Assembly: GCA_025999115.1 (NCBI GenBank) | Contig: BNWW01000014.1 | Span: 1-41,913, forward strand | Reading direction: 5' to 3' | DNA: 41,913 nucleotides | Source of the DNA: Bacteroidia bacterium | Lineage (GTDB): Bacteria > Bacteroidota > Bacteroidia > Bacteroidales > Azobacteroidaceae | Shown: positions 35,032 through 41,913 of the stretch, in pieces | Layout of the letters: the number at the start of each line of letters is the position of its first letter | How positions within the stretch are numbered: the first letter of the stretch is position 1 | The notes under the pieces: generated by a model | What the model saw: the letters and a program-made list of their open reading frames with translations, nothing else | Told to the model about the DNA's origin: nothing | Database searches by the model: none | Program-made: the position numbers and the translations under genes

Positions 35032-36891
35032 TTATTTGATTAGAGTATAAATACTTTTCAGGATTTCGCCCCGTGTTTTATTTTCGGCATTGAATGAAAT
35101 ACCTGATTTTTTTGTCCATTCCCGTGCGGTAGTGTCATCCACCAGATCGTCTAATCTTACATTCCAATCGGGCAAATAACCTTTCAGACCCATATACTGA
35201 GTCATTTCAAAATCGGGATGATCCGTTTTAATGTCTTTGAAATAGATTAAGGTCGCTTTTTGTTTCAACAAGCGGCTTTGTATGTCTTCGACATTCACTT
35301 TTTTGAGGGATTGATTCCGGTCGATAGCGACGGCGGCAGCTGTTCCGGCGGCTTGTCCCAAAGCCATCCAGCAGGGCTCCATACGCAGAGTGGAAAATCC
35401 GACATGCGTAGCCGATGCCGGCACGGGAATCAACAAGTTATTGACATTCTTAGGTAGAATCACTCCGAAAGGAACAGTATAAACGGCTGAACTGTAACTA
35501 AAAAAGCCGTCCAAAGCGATTTTATCTCCTTCTCTTTTGTGTACCGCATGAGAATCTAAGGCATAATGGCTTGCCGTGATGCTGTTGGTATAAAGCGGCG
35601 GTCGTTTACCTTCTTCAGCGGGACGGGCATCGTTCGCCGTAAAAATATGTTCTCCATGCAATCGTCTTCCTTCCCTGACATATACCTGACGGGGAAAATT
35701 CCCGTTGTCTTGGTATTCGTCTTTGGATAATCCCCATTCGCGACAGGCGTTTCGGAACGATTCGGGCAGTTCTTTATCGTTTTGAGCAAACCAGAGCAAC
35801 CCCAAGGTATATTCTTGGAGCCGTTGTGCAAATTGGTCTCTCCATTTCCATCCGGCTGTGGGCCACGGATAGTTTTCGTCGGGTAAATCGGTCGAAATCA
35901 AGGCTAAATGTTGATTATTCGAATCGGTTTTCCGGTTGGGAACATCCACTTGATTGGAAATCTTGGCAATTCCCCAAGTATCGCCGGGTATCTGGGTCTG
36001 CGCCCCACCTTCTTGGAGGTGTTTTTTATTGGCTTGTTGCATTTCAGCGGTTACTTCCAGCATACCTACGCCGGCATAACGTCCCAGAAGGACATCATCA
36101 ATCAAAGAGACATAGTCCGAACGTTTGTAATGAGCCGGTTTTACCGGAAGAAGCCGGTTTGCCGGATCGTTGGTCAGGCACAAGCGATAATTGTAGGCTT
36201 GCAAAGCTTGATCGGCTTCGTGCGTCGAGCCTTCTATTTCGGGACCTTCCCAGAGTTTATACACCTTTCCGGCGCCGATTTCGTTGTATTCGCTTTGTCC
36301 TTCGCGACCGAGGGAAAAGGGCGCTCCGGCTGCCGCTCCCAGATCGCCTTCATACGTAGCGTCAATAAAAATTTTACCGGTATATTCCTCTGTCTTTTTC
36401 GTTTGCCGGTTGTAAATGCGAATACTTTGGATGTTTCCGTCTTTTATTTGGATGTTTTGGGGCAAAGCGTCGAATTGCCGTTGCCGGAGAATGGTAATGT
36501 TTTTGGCTTCGGGTTGCAGCATCCGGTCGAATACTTTTGCCGCTACATTGGGTTCAAAGTGATAACCGCTGCTGCAAACGTTGGCTTGTTGCGAGTTTTC
36601 GCCATAGGTATCTTTATAATAAGCATAGATATGATCGACAAATTCTTTGAATAAGCCGGTGGTTGCACCGCGTGTTCCAATGTCGGTTGCTCCCAAACCA
36701 TTGACGGGCAAACCTCCGATATAATTGGTGCGTTCCAGAATAACAGACGTTTTTCCTTCTCGAGAAGCGGCTATTGCCGTCATGATGCCGCCGGGTGTTC
36801 CTCCGACAATCACCAAGTCGTATTCCTGGGTTTGAGCGGTCAAACTACCGGATAGGAATAATAAAAAGAGAGACAAAGATATTTTTTTCAT
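35032..36891 (-). CDS. Exported FAD-dependent oxidoreductase (FAD_oxidored family)
   Basis: A 619-residue protein with a Sec-type signal peptide (MKKISLSLFLLFLSGSLTAQ) followed at once by an FAD-binding Rossmann fold: YDLVIVGGTPGGIMTAIAASREGKTSVILER, glycines at 30, 31, 34 and 35 and Glu 53 at the end of the second strand. Later marks are the GKIFIDATYEGDLGAAAGAPF segment (172-192) and LIPVPASATHVGFSTLRMEPCW with GQAAGTAAAVA near the C-terminus. These place it in the FAD_oxidored group frequently found in polysaccharide loci and often labelled 'xanthan lyase' in databases; it lacks any polysaccharide-lyase fold. The redox substrate is unknown; oxidation of a sugar or of an acyl group is conceivable. 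No twin-arginine motif is visible although the cofactor is FAD. It sits between GH16 and GH92 in the same block. Confidence 0.85.
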   Translation of the reverse strand: MKKISLSLFLLFLSGSLTAQTQEYDLVIVGGTPGGIMTAIAASREGKTSVILERTNYIGGLPVNGLGATDIGTRGATTGLFKEFVDHIYAYYKDTYGENSQQANVCSSGYHFEPNVAAKVFDRMLQPEAKNITILRQRQFDALPQNIQIKDGNIQSIRIYNRQTKKTEEYTGKIFIDATYEGDLGAAAGAPFSLGREGQSEYNEIGAGKVYKLWEGPEIEGSTHEADQALQAYNYRLCLTNDPANRLLPVKPAHYKRSDYVSLIDDVLLGRYAGVGMLEVTAEMQQANKKHLQEGGAQTQIPGDTWGIAKISNQVDVPNRKTDSNNQHLALISTDLPDENYPWPTAGWKWRDQFAQRLQEYTLGLLWFAQNDKELPESFRNACREWGLSKDEYQDNGNFPRQVYVREGRRLHGEHIFTANDARPAEEGKRPPLYTNSITASHYALDSHAVHKREGDKIALDGFFSYSSAVYTVPFGVILPKNVNNLLIPVPASATHVGFSTLRMEPCWMALGQAAGTAAAVAIDRNQSLKKVNVEDIQSRLLKQKATLIYFKDIKTDHPDFEMTQYMGLKGYLPDWNVRLDDLVDDTTAREWTKKSGISFNAENKTRGEILKSIYTLIK

Positions 36892-36915
36892 AAATGCTGT
36901 ATTATTAATTTATTC

Positions 36916-36933
36916 AATGATGGTTTCATCATT
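36916..36933 (-). terminator. Hairpin just after the GH16 gene
   Basis: AATGATG at 36916-36922 and CATCATT at 36927-36933 form a seven-pair stem with a four-base loop, three bases past the GH16 stop codon on the minus strand. The following sequence is AT-rich without a clear U-tract. It may reduce read-through into the FAD oxidoreductase gene or mark an RNA processing site; it may also be chance. Confidence 0.35.
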
Positions 36934-36935
36934 TA

Positions 36936-38420
36936 TTATATCACTCTGATTTTATATACGGAATCGTTTAATTTAACAATATAGAAGCCTGCGGGGAGCG
37001 AAATATTCGTTTTTCCCCCGGAGATTCTTTTTTGTAGCTGAAGGGCGCCCGTTATCGTGTAAACGGATAAAAGAGCGGCTTGATCCGTGTCGATGTGCAA
37101 AACACCCTTGGAGCTTGTTACGCGACCGGTCATCTCGGCAAGCGGCTGAATGTTTGCTCCTCCGAAGGAATCATATACCCGTACATAATCAACGTACATG
37201 TCCGAACCGTTATTGTAGCGACTGAGGTCGATCGCCCAACCGCTTTGTCCGCCAATGGCATAATTGATCATGAAATAAAGCGGATGTTCTTTTGAATAAA
37301 TATTGGTTTCGTGACTGAATATTTCGACATCATCCAGATAATAAGTCGTTTTGTCTAATCCGACATATACACCATACGTATGAAAGGTTGTTGACCAATA
37401 CGATTTATTTCCAACATCGCGCATGGCAAGTCGCCGGTAAACATGATCCGGACTTTTGCCCTGCCCATGGAAATGTGTTCCGACCGTATAGCCGGGATGG
37501 TTGGGATTGTCTTTTCCGGTATAGTTTTTTCCAACGCCACCGTAACCTTCAATGACATCCAATTCATCTCCCGGAGGACCTGCTGTGGCATAAGTGAGTG
37601 TCCAAAAGGAGGGCCACGTACCGGTAGCCGATTGTGCGGTGAATCGACATTCGAGGTAACAGGGCGGAGAATACCAGTTCCCGTTGCCATCTACGTCCAC
37701 GGATGCGATGAATCCGGTAGTGCCGTTGGTGGCATTGGGATCGGTTTTTCGTGCGGCGATCTTCAGATAGGTATCTGCTTGAGAGAACGGGTTTCCTTTA
37801 GAATCATCGGGTTTAACAAAGGGCCATCCGCTGAAATTTCCACGGAGGGGTGATGCACTGTAACGAGCCCCTTTCCCGTTTCCGGAGATGGAAAGGGGTC
37901 CGTCGAAGTCATCGGTATATGCCAACCGTAATCCGGCTGCTGTTGCAGCCGGAGGATCGGTATCGGGTATTCCACTCCAGACAACTCCGCGTTTGTTGTA
38001 TAATTGCAGTTCGAAGATGTCTTTTTTCCCAGCCTGACTTTGTGTATAGATACGGATATTGATAGGGCCTGAGGGAAACGTATCGGCATTGAATGTAAAT
38101 GATCCGTCGCCGCTGGCTGCTAATTGAATCCCACCGGGGGTGAGGTCTGCATCGTGTCCGGAAGGATGAGGGTAGGCTTCGGTGGGCTGTTGCCAGCACA
38201 TAGCCTTAGCGCCCATCATTCCGTGAGCTACAAATTCCACTTGGGTAATCCCTTGTATCTCCGACCGGCAAGCAGGCGTAACAATTTGAATGGCTTCTTG
38301 CCAATCCGCGGTTTTGACATTATAATTGTAATCAAAATCGGGATAATACGGATTTTGCGCACTGCATGACGGAGTCAGGAGCAGAAAAAGAAAAATCAGG
38401 AGTGTTGTTGATCGTAACAT
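36936..38420 (-). CDS. GH16 family endo-glycanase, T9SS cargo
   Basis: A 494-residue exported protein. The signal peptide (MLRSTTLLIFLFLLLTPSCS) is followed by a beta-sandwich region about 25-150 (QGITQVEFVAHG, SGPINIRIYTQSQ). A GH16 jelly roll at about 165-415 carries the signature DELDVIEGYGG with nucleophile E286, D288 and acid/base E291, plus TWPSFWTLTYA before it and YYLDDVEIFSH and PLYFMINYAIGG after it. A T9SS type A sorting domain forms the end (about 425-494). GH16 enzymes are retaining endo-enzymes on beta-1,3- or beta-1,4-glucans and galactans (laminarin, agar, carrageenan, porphyran). The ELDVIE form lacks the extra Met of laminarinase-type EIDIMEY sites, so I do not name the substrate. 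I start at the ATG of 38420, ten bases after the small-protein stop; the longer frame runs back into that gene and has no signal peptide at its front. Confidence 0.87.
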   Translation of the reverse strand: MLRSTTLLIFLFLLLTPSCSAQNPYYPDFDYNYNVKTADWQEAIQIVTPACRSEIQGITQVEFVAHGMMGAKAMCWQQPTEAYPHPSGHDADLTPGGIQLAASGDGSFTFNADTFPSGPINIRIYTQSQAGKKDIFELQLYNKRGVVWSGIPDTDPPAATAAGLRLAYTDDFDGPLSISGNGKGARYSASPLRGNFSGWPFVKPDDSKGNPFSQADTYLKIAARKTDPNATNGTTGFIASVDVDGNGNWYSPPCYLECRFTAQSATGTWPSFWTLTYATAGPPGDELDVIEGYGGVGKNYTGKDNPNHPGYTVGTHFHGQGKSPDHVYRRLAMRDVGNKSYWSTTFHTYGVYVGLDKTTYYLDDVEIFSHETNIYSKEHPLYFMINYAIGGQSGWAIDLSRYNNGSDMYVDYVRVYDSFGGANIQPLAEMTGRVTSSKGVLHIDTDQAALLSVYTITGALQLQKRISGGKTNISLPAGFYIVKLNDSVYKIRVI

Positions 38421-38430
38421 GGACAAATAA

Positions 38431-38751
38431 TTAGGCTGTTTTTTGTTTTCTCTTCGCAATAAAATAAAAATAGATTCCCGATAAGAGAAGAACAACCGGG
38501 AACGCATCGGAAATAGGACTTCCCACGCTGTTTTCTCCATTTGCAGTTTCGTTGGTTCCAATAAAGCCTCTCAGGCTTCCGTTAGAGGATTCTTCCCCTT
38601 CGCCACTGCGTTGCAACCATTTTTCAGTCCGTTCATTGAATGTTGTTTTAGCGGAAGCATTGTCTCTGCTTTCAAAACGATTACCTAATGCAAATATTTG
38701 ACACGCAAACAATAAGCAAATTATTGTAATAGAAATTTTCTTGGTGTTCAT
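38431..38751 (-). CDS. Small signal-peptide/GSLRG/single-TM protein (copy B)
   Basis: A 106-residue protein of unknown function with the same plan as the one at 12120-12437. It has a signal peptide (about 1-22, KKISITIICLLFACQIFA), a charged spacer, a Ser/Glu/Gly stretch ending in GSLRG at residues 58-62, a linker with SPISDA (78-83), one hydrophobic helix (about 84-99) and a basic tail AKRKQKTA. The motif sits at the identical residue numbers in both proteins although the rest differs strongly, which argues for a constrained function. The gene starts four bases after the stop of the beta-helix T9SS protein and ends ten bases before the GH16 start, so it belongs to the right block's transcript. 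Confidence 0.75.
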   Translation of the reverse strand: MNTKKISITIICLLFACQIFALGNRFESRDNASAKTTFNERTEKWLQRSGEGEESSNGSLRGFIGTNETANGENSVGSPISDAFPVVLLLSGIYFYFIAKRKQKTA

Positions 38752-38755
38752 ATTG

Positions 38756-40855
38756 TTATTTTTTATTGAATGTTTTTGTTATTTCTACTTTTTTAGATGC
38801 AAAAATCTTTTTTACCAGATAGATTTCGTTGTCGAGGGGTCGGCGGATTTGCATTCCTTGCAGATTGTAATAGTGTGTTTCTATTACGGGATCACTGACA
38901 TTGCCGGTCGTAATGTTTTCCAAACCGGTAATTGCACCTGTTCCTAAAGAGGATCGCAGTTTTCCTTGCTCGACACCCGATACGGTAACAAACGATTCGA
39001 ACGGTTTTAGTGTTGCTGTTCCGGAAGTGAGTAATCCGAAATTATTGGCAGAATTAAGCTCATATAGGTAATAACGATTCGAAGTTCCTAAAGTAAGGTT
39101 GTTTACAGAAGGATTTGCAATCAAATTATATCCGCCGGAAACAGACAAGCCTGATTCTTCGACATTCTTTAAAACCGGGTTTTCTTCCGAAATAAAGGTA
39201 ACGACATCACCAATCAATGCATTTGGAAACTGGATTACATAGCCGGTATTGGCGTCTAATTTGCCTAAATCCGCACCTGTGGTATGAATGTCGTTAAATT
39301 TATCTTCTTCTCCATCGTAGGTTTGCAACCAAAAATCGCCATCGGAACCGTCCCAAGCGGCAATTTTAGAGTCAACACCGAGATGATTTACATAAATGCT
39401 GTCTATATCGAATGGGAAACCAATCGGAAACCATTTTTTAGAACCGAATGTTTTTTGGAGTTTTACTATGCCGTTGACTTCCAAACCGCTGGACGTAATA
39501 CCGGTTAGTTGTCCTGTATTGCTGTCTGTTGATTTAAAAATTATATCGCCGTAAGTTTGAGTATCGTAATTGGCGCTTGGTGTTTCATCGGTAGGTTCAA
39601 TAACAAAATCAAGAAATTGATATTCATAAGCGCCCATATCTACTGCTTTGCCGGAAATACGTTTGTTGAGAGCAAGATCGGTAGTATAACCTGTGATTGC
39701 AGTGCTGAGACCTGTATTTATGGCGGGGCTGCCGGATTGGAGGCTGTAATCCGTGGAAGAAACAAATAAGGGAGGCTCAGTAGTATTATTATTAGAAAGC
39801 ACAGGTTGATTAGCTCCGCCACTTGTGGTACTACCGCCATAGAGAGAATTAGTAACAGTGCTTACTTTAGCTACATCCGCATTTGCATCAAGCCTCAAAT
39901 CAGGAAAACTTCCCAGATTACCCCACACAATGCTATTACTTAATATGCCACTACCAACACTAATTCCGCCAGCACGAGCACTTCCGGATGTTGCTGTTGC
40001 TGTATTATTTACTACCGTACAATTTGTTATTTTTGTATTATTAGCGCCACAAACGATACCTCCCGCCGCAAAACAAGTATTATTGATTACTAAACAATTG
40101 ATAATCTCTGCATTATCGTATCTTGCAAATATACCGCCTCCAGATCCTCCTGTTGGCGTTCCATAAGAGGACGATTTATTACCTTGAATGATAGAATTAC
40201 GAACGATTCCGGCATCAGCAATGGCTACTCCACCACCGTTACCTCCACCAGCTGCTGTTGAAGCTATATTGTCTTCTATTATACAATATTCAATGATACC
40301 ATTGCCATTATAAACTCCACCTCCATAACCAACTCCAGCACTCGCTGTATTATCATGAATATTGCAATATCTCAAGGTTCCTCTATTATTATATATGCCG
40401 CCGCCTTGATTAGCAGGAGTCGCAGTCGCTGCATTTCCACCTGTTATTTCAAAACCAATCCATGTTGACTTAGAAGTTTGGTCTGTATTATTTATAGTAA
40501 GAACCCTACCGTTATTGTTGGAGTACAATTTAGTAGAAATAGAAGTTACATCATTAACAATTGTCGGCTCTATTGATTCTATACTACAACTACCATATAC
40601 AATAACGCCTTTGTTTGTTGAGAGACCTGCAATTGTAAATCCATTTCCTGTTGGAGCTGGATAATCTCCTGCCGCTACAAGAATTTCATCGTTTGTAGCT
40701 GCCGCTGTTAATGCGCTTTGTAAATCCGTTGCATCGTCCCAACTTGTACCGGTTCCGCCGCCGCTGGGTGTCACATAAATACGTGTACCTGCTTGCAAGG
40801 CAGAAAAGCTAAGTGCAAGCATTAAAATGATTAAAAATAAATGTTTAGTTTTCAT
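38756..40855 (-). CDS. Parallel beta-helix surface protein, T9SS cargo
   Basis: A 699-residue exported protein: signal peptide 1-22 (MKTKHLFLIILMLALSFSAL), then a right-handed parallel beta-helix at about 24-410. The helix opens with RIYVTPSGGGTGTSWDDAT and carries repeated GGGI(Y/F) and N-rich ladder turns (GGGIYNN, GGGVYNG, GGGVAIA, GGGIFAR, AGGIVCG), and closes with VDMGAYEYQ as in polymorphic-membrane-protein-like beta-helices. A beta-rich module follows at about 455-635 (KKWFPIGFPF, NTGYVIQF, YNLIANPSVNNL, YYLYEL, LKPFESFVTV), then a T9SS-type sorting domain (650-699, YYNLQGMQIRRP). The helix could be a lyase, esterase or hydrolase scaffold, or a binding protein; I see no catalytic residues I trust. 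The 455-635 module matches, in order of motifs, that of the SGNH protein at 12450-16424. It starts five bases after the esterase stop. Confidence 0.82.
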   Translation of the reverse strand: MKTKHLFLIILMLALSFSALQAGTRIYVTPSGGGTGTSWDDATDLQSALTAAATNDEILVAAGDYPAPTGNGFTIAGLSTNKGVIVYGSCSIESIEPTIVNDVTSISTKLYSNNNGRVLTINNTDQTSKSTWIGFEITGGNAATATPANQGGGIYNNRGTLRYCNIHDNTASAGVGYGGGVYNGNGIIEYCIIEDNIASTAAGGGNGGGVAIADAGIVRNSIIQGNKSSSYGTPTGGSGGGIFARYDNAEIINCLVINNTCFAAGGIVCGANNTKITNCTVVNNTATATSGSARAGGISVGSGILSNSIVWGNLGSFPDLRLDANADVAKVSTVTNSLYGGSTTSGGANQPVLSNNNTTEPPLFVSSTDYSLQSGSPAINTGLSTAITGYTTDLALNKRISGKAVDMGAYEYQFLDFVIEPTDETPSANYDTQTYGDIIFKSTDSNTGQLTGITSSGLEVNGIVKLQKTFGSKKWFPIGFPFDIDSIYVNHLGVDSKIAAWDGSDGDFWLQTYDGEEDKFNDIHTTGADLGKLDANTGYVIQFPNALIGDVVTFISEENPVLKNVEESGLSVSGGYNLIANPSVNNLTLGTSNRYYLYELNSANNFGLLTSGTATLKPFESFVTVSGVEQGKLRSSLGTGAITGLENITTGNVSDPVIETHYYNLQGMQIRRPLDNEIYLVKKIFASKKVEITKTFNKK

Positions 40856-40860
40856 GTTGT

Positions 40861-41913
40861 TTAATTAAAATTGATTATTTTTTCTACTGTTTGTTTTTCT
40901 TTTGTCTTTATTTCCAAAAGATAATATCCCTTGGGAATATCGGTAATATCGATCTGCGTTAGCCTGCCGTTGTTCCATTGTTTGAGGGGTTTACCTGCAA
41001 AATCGTAGAGTGTTACGCCGCCGGATTGGACTTGCGTGAAATGAAGTATTCCGTTGTGGGTGGCATTGGATTGAAGGGTTTGTTCTGTCCATGCATTTTT
41101 TATCCCGTTTTGGATTCCTCTTCCGGCAATTTTGGCGAGTTCTTCAAATACCGGCACAAACCATCCGCTTCCCCATGCGTGCGTGAGTATAAGGTCGGAG
41201 CGGTAGGTGTGCTGTATTTCCAATTCTTGGAGCAATGCGTGCATTTGCTTGGTTTGTTGTTCCCAAAAACTTCCCGGTGCCAAGGTTATGCGCAGTATTT
41301 CTTGAAATTTCCCGGCGTTTGCTTCGGCTAATGCTGTGGGAAGAAAATTTTGCTGCATGTTCTCTTTGGTTCCCATTACCTGAGTTAATCCCATGGGTCC
41401 CCAGTCGCTTCCGTTGGTTCCCCAATTTTCGCCATTGAGCATGAAAGGTGCATCCCAAGCGGCAACATAACCGAAGGTTTCGGGTTGCCTAAACAAGAGG
41501 GTCAAGGCTCCCCATCCGGATTTGCTGAATCCGATAAGCCAGCGTCCTTCTTTATCGTTTTGTGTTGGGTAAACACTATCAATGTAGGGTATAATGGCTT
41601 GCAAGAGGTAGTCTTCCTGATGTATTTTCTGGTTGACGGCATGATTTCCATACCACGGCGACACCGCGAATGTCGGATATACGCATATTATGCCATATTT
41701 GTTGGCGATGTCCGCTTTTTTTGCTTCGTCGATTCCTTTTCCAAATTCCGTTCCGTTGCTTGCTTCTACGGGAAGGATGTAGAGTACCGGATATTTTTTG
41801 TCCGGGTCTATGTTATCGGGAATGAGCATTTGCACCCATCCATTTCCGGCTTCATAAACGGAGGGGATGTTTGTTTCCCAATATCCGGTTCGGGTATTGA
41901 ATGTGGGATCGGC
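40861..41913 (-). CDS. Alpha/beta-hydrolase esterase with T9SS sorting domain, 5' end missing
   Basis: The frame is open to the right edge of the window, so the N-terminus and any signal peptide are outside; 350 residues are visible. The fold is that of the putative-esterase (esterase D / feruloyl-esterase-like) alpha/beta hydrolases: YPVLYILPVEA (41-51), a nucleophile elbow WLIGFSKSGWGALTLL with Ser 130 counted from the first visible residue, AAWDAPFM (151-158) and a late LTHAWGSGWFVPVFEELA offering the catalytic His. The last ~80 residues (GGVTLYDFAGKPLKQW to KGYYLLEIKTKEKQ) are a T9SS type A sorting domain, so it should be surface-exposed. Enzymes of this class in polysaccharide loci cleave acetyl or aromatic esters from glycans. 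A GTG at 41835 is not the start, because the conserved strand before it (YWETNIPSVYEAGNGWVQ) is clearly coding. The promoter of the right block lies beyond the window. Confidence 0.8.
   Translation of the reverse strand, partial: ADPTFNTRTGYWETNIPSVYEAGNGWVQMLIPDNIDPDKKYPVLYILPVEASNGTEFGKGIDEAKKADIANKYGIICVYPTFAVSPWYGNHAVNQKIHQEDYLLQAIIPYIDSVYPTQNDKEGRWLIGFSKSGWGALTLLFRQPETFGYVAAWDAPFMLNGENWGTNGSDWGPMGLTQVMGTKENMQQNFLPTALAEANAGKFQEILRITLAPGSFWEQQTKQMHALLQELEIQHTYRSDLILTHAWGSGWFVPVFEELAKIAGRGIQNGIKNAWTEQTLQSNATHNGILHFTQVQSGGVTLYDFAGKPLKQWNNGRLTQIDITDIPKGYYLLEIKTKEKQTVEKIINFN

Noticed and set aside
35908..36654. 248-codon open frame antisense to the FAD oxidoreductase
   Set aside because: It lies wholly opposite a strongly supported gene and its product shows no domain or signal; a shadow frame.
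35032..36891. Label 'xanthan lyase' for the FAD protein
   Set aside because: The sequence shows an FAD Rossmann fold and no polysaccharide-lyase architecture; the label is a widespread database name, not a supported activity.
38421..38561. Longer start for the GH16 gene (47 extra codons)
   Set aside because: It overlaps most of the C-terminal half of the small protein gene and precedes the signal peptide.
39600..40400. Repeated GGGI(Y/F) and Asn-rich stretches considered as a DNA tandem repeat or CRISPR-like array
   Set aside because: The periodicity is in the protein (beta-helix turns); the DNA units differ in sequence and spacing.

Overview
This window is carbohydrate-degradation DNA from a member of the Bacteroidota, most likely Bacteroidales. 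The evidence is a SusC/SusD pair, Bacteroidota-type lipoprotein and Sec signals, a TAnnTTTG-type promoter element, and at least eight proteins ending in type IX secretion system (T9SS) C-terminal sorting domains. A T9SS-bearing lineage such as Dysgonomonadaceae or Paludibacteraceae is a reasonable guess, but the sequence alone does not fix the genus. No rRNA, tRNA, CRISPR array, transposase or phage gene was seen.

Layout. (1) 1-1011 (+): the 3' end of a GH127-type enzyme, whose stop codon overlaps the stop of the convergent left block. (2) 1008-19279 (-): a seven-gene block read leftwards. In transcription order it has two multimodular SGNH-esterase/discoidin proteins, a small GSLRG-motif membrane protein (after the second), a tandem SGNH-esterase protein, a T9SS-exported GH38 alpha-mannosidase, a cytoplasmic-type GH130 phosphorylase and an (alpha/alpha)6-barrel glycosidase. 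(3) 19280-19587: divergent promoter region. (4) 19588-25710 (+): a T9SS-tailed two-repeat protein, then SusC and SusD. (5) 25711-26062: non-coding, with a long inverted repeat between convergent blocks. (6) 26063-41913 (-): a nine-gene block. In transcription order it has an esterase (5' end outside the window), a parallel beta-helix T9SS protein, a second small GSLRG protein, a GH16 enzyme, an exported FAD oxidoreductase, a GH92 alpha-mannosidase lipoprotein, a GH63-like enzyme, a GH2 enzyme and a GH2 beta-mannosidase.

How it fits together. The window reads as one large polysaccharide utilization locus aimed at a mannose-rich glycan. GH38 and GH92 would take alpha-mannosides, GH2 beta-mannosidase and GH130 would take beta-mannosides, GH63-like enzymes could remove glucose or mannose caps, and the SGNH proteins could deacylate the substrate outside the cell. 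SusC/SusD would import the oligosaccharides. N-glycans, fungal mannan and acetylated mannose-containing polysaccharides all remain possible. No HTCS, ECF sigma/anti-sigma or AraC-type regulator is present in the window.

The least explained feature is a twice-repeated gene pair. A T9SS cargo carrying a particular pre-sorting-domain module is followed, 4-12 bases downstream, by a ~105-residue protein with a signal peptide, a GSLRG motif at residues 58-62 in both copies, one transmembrane helix and a basic tail.
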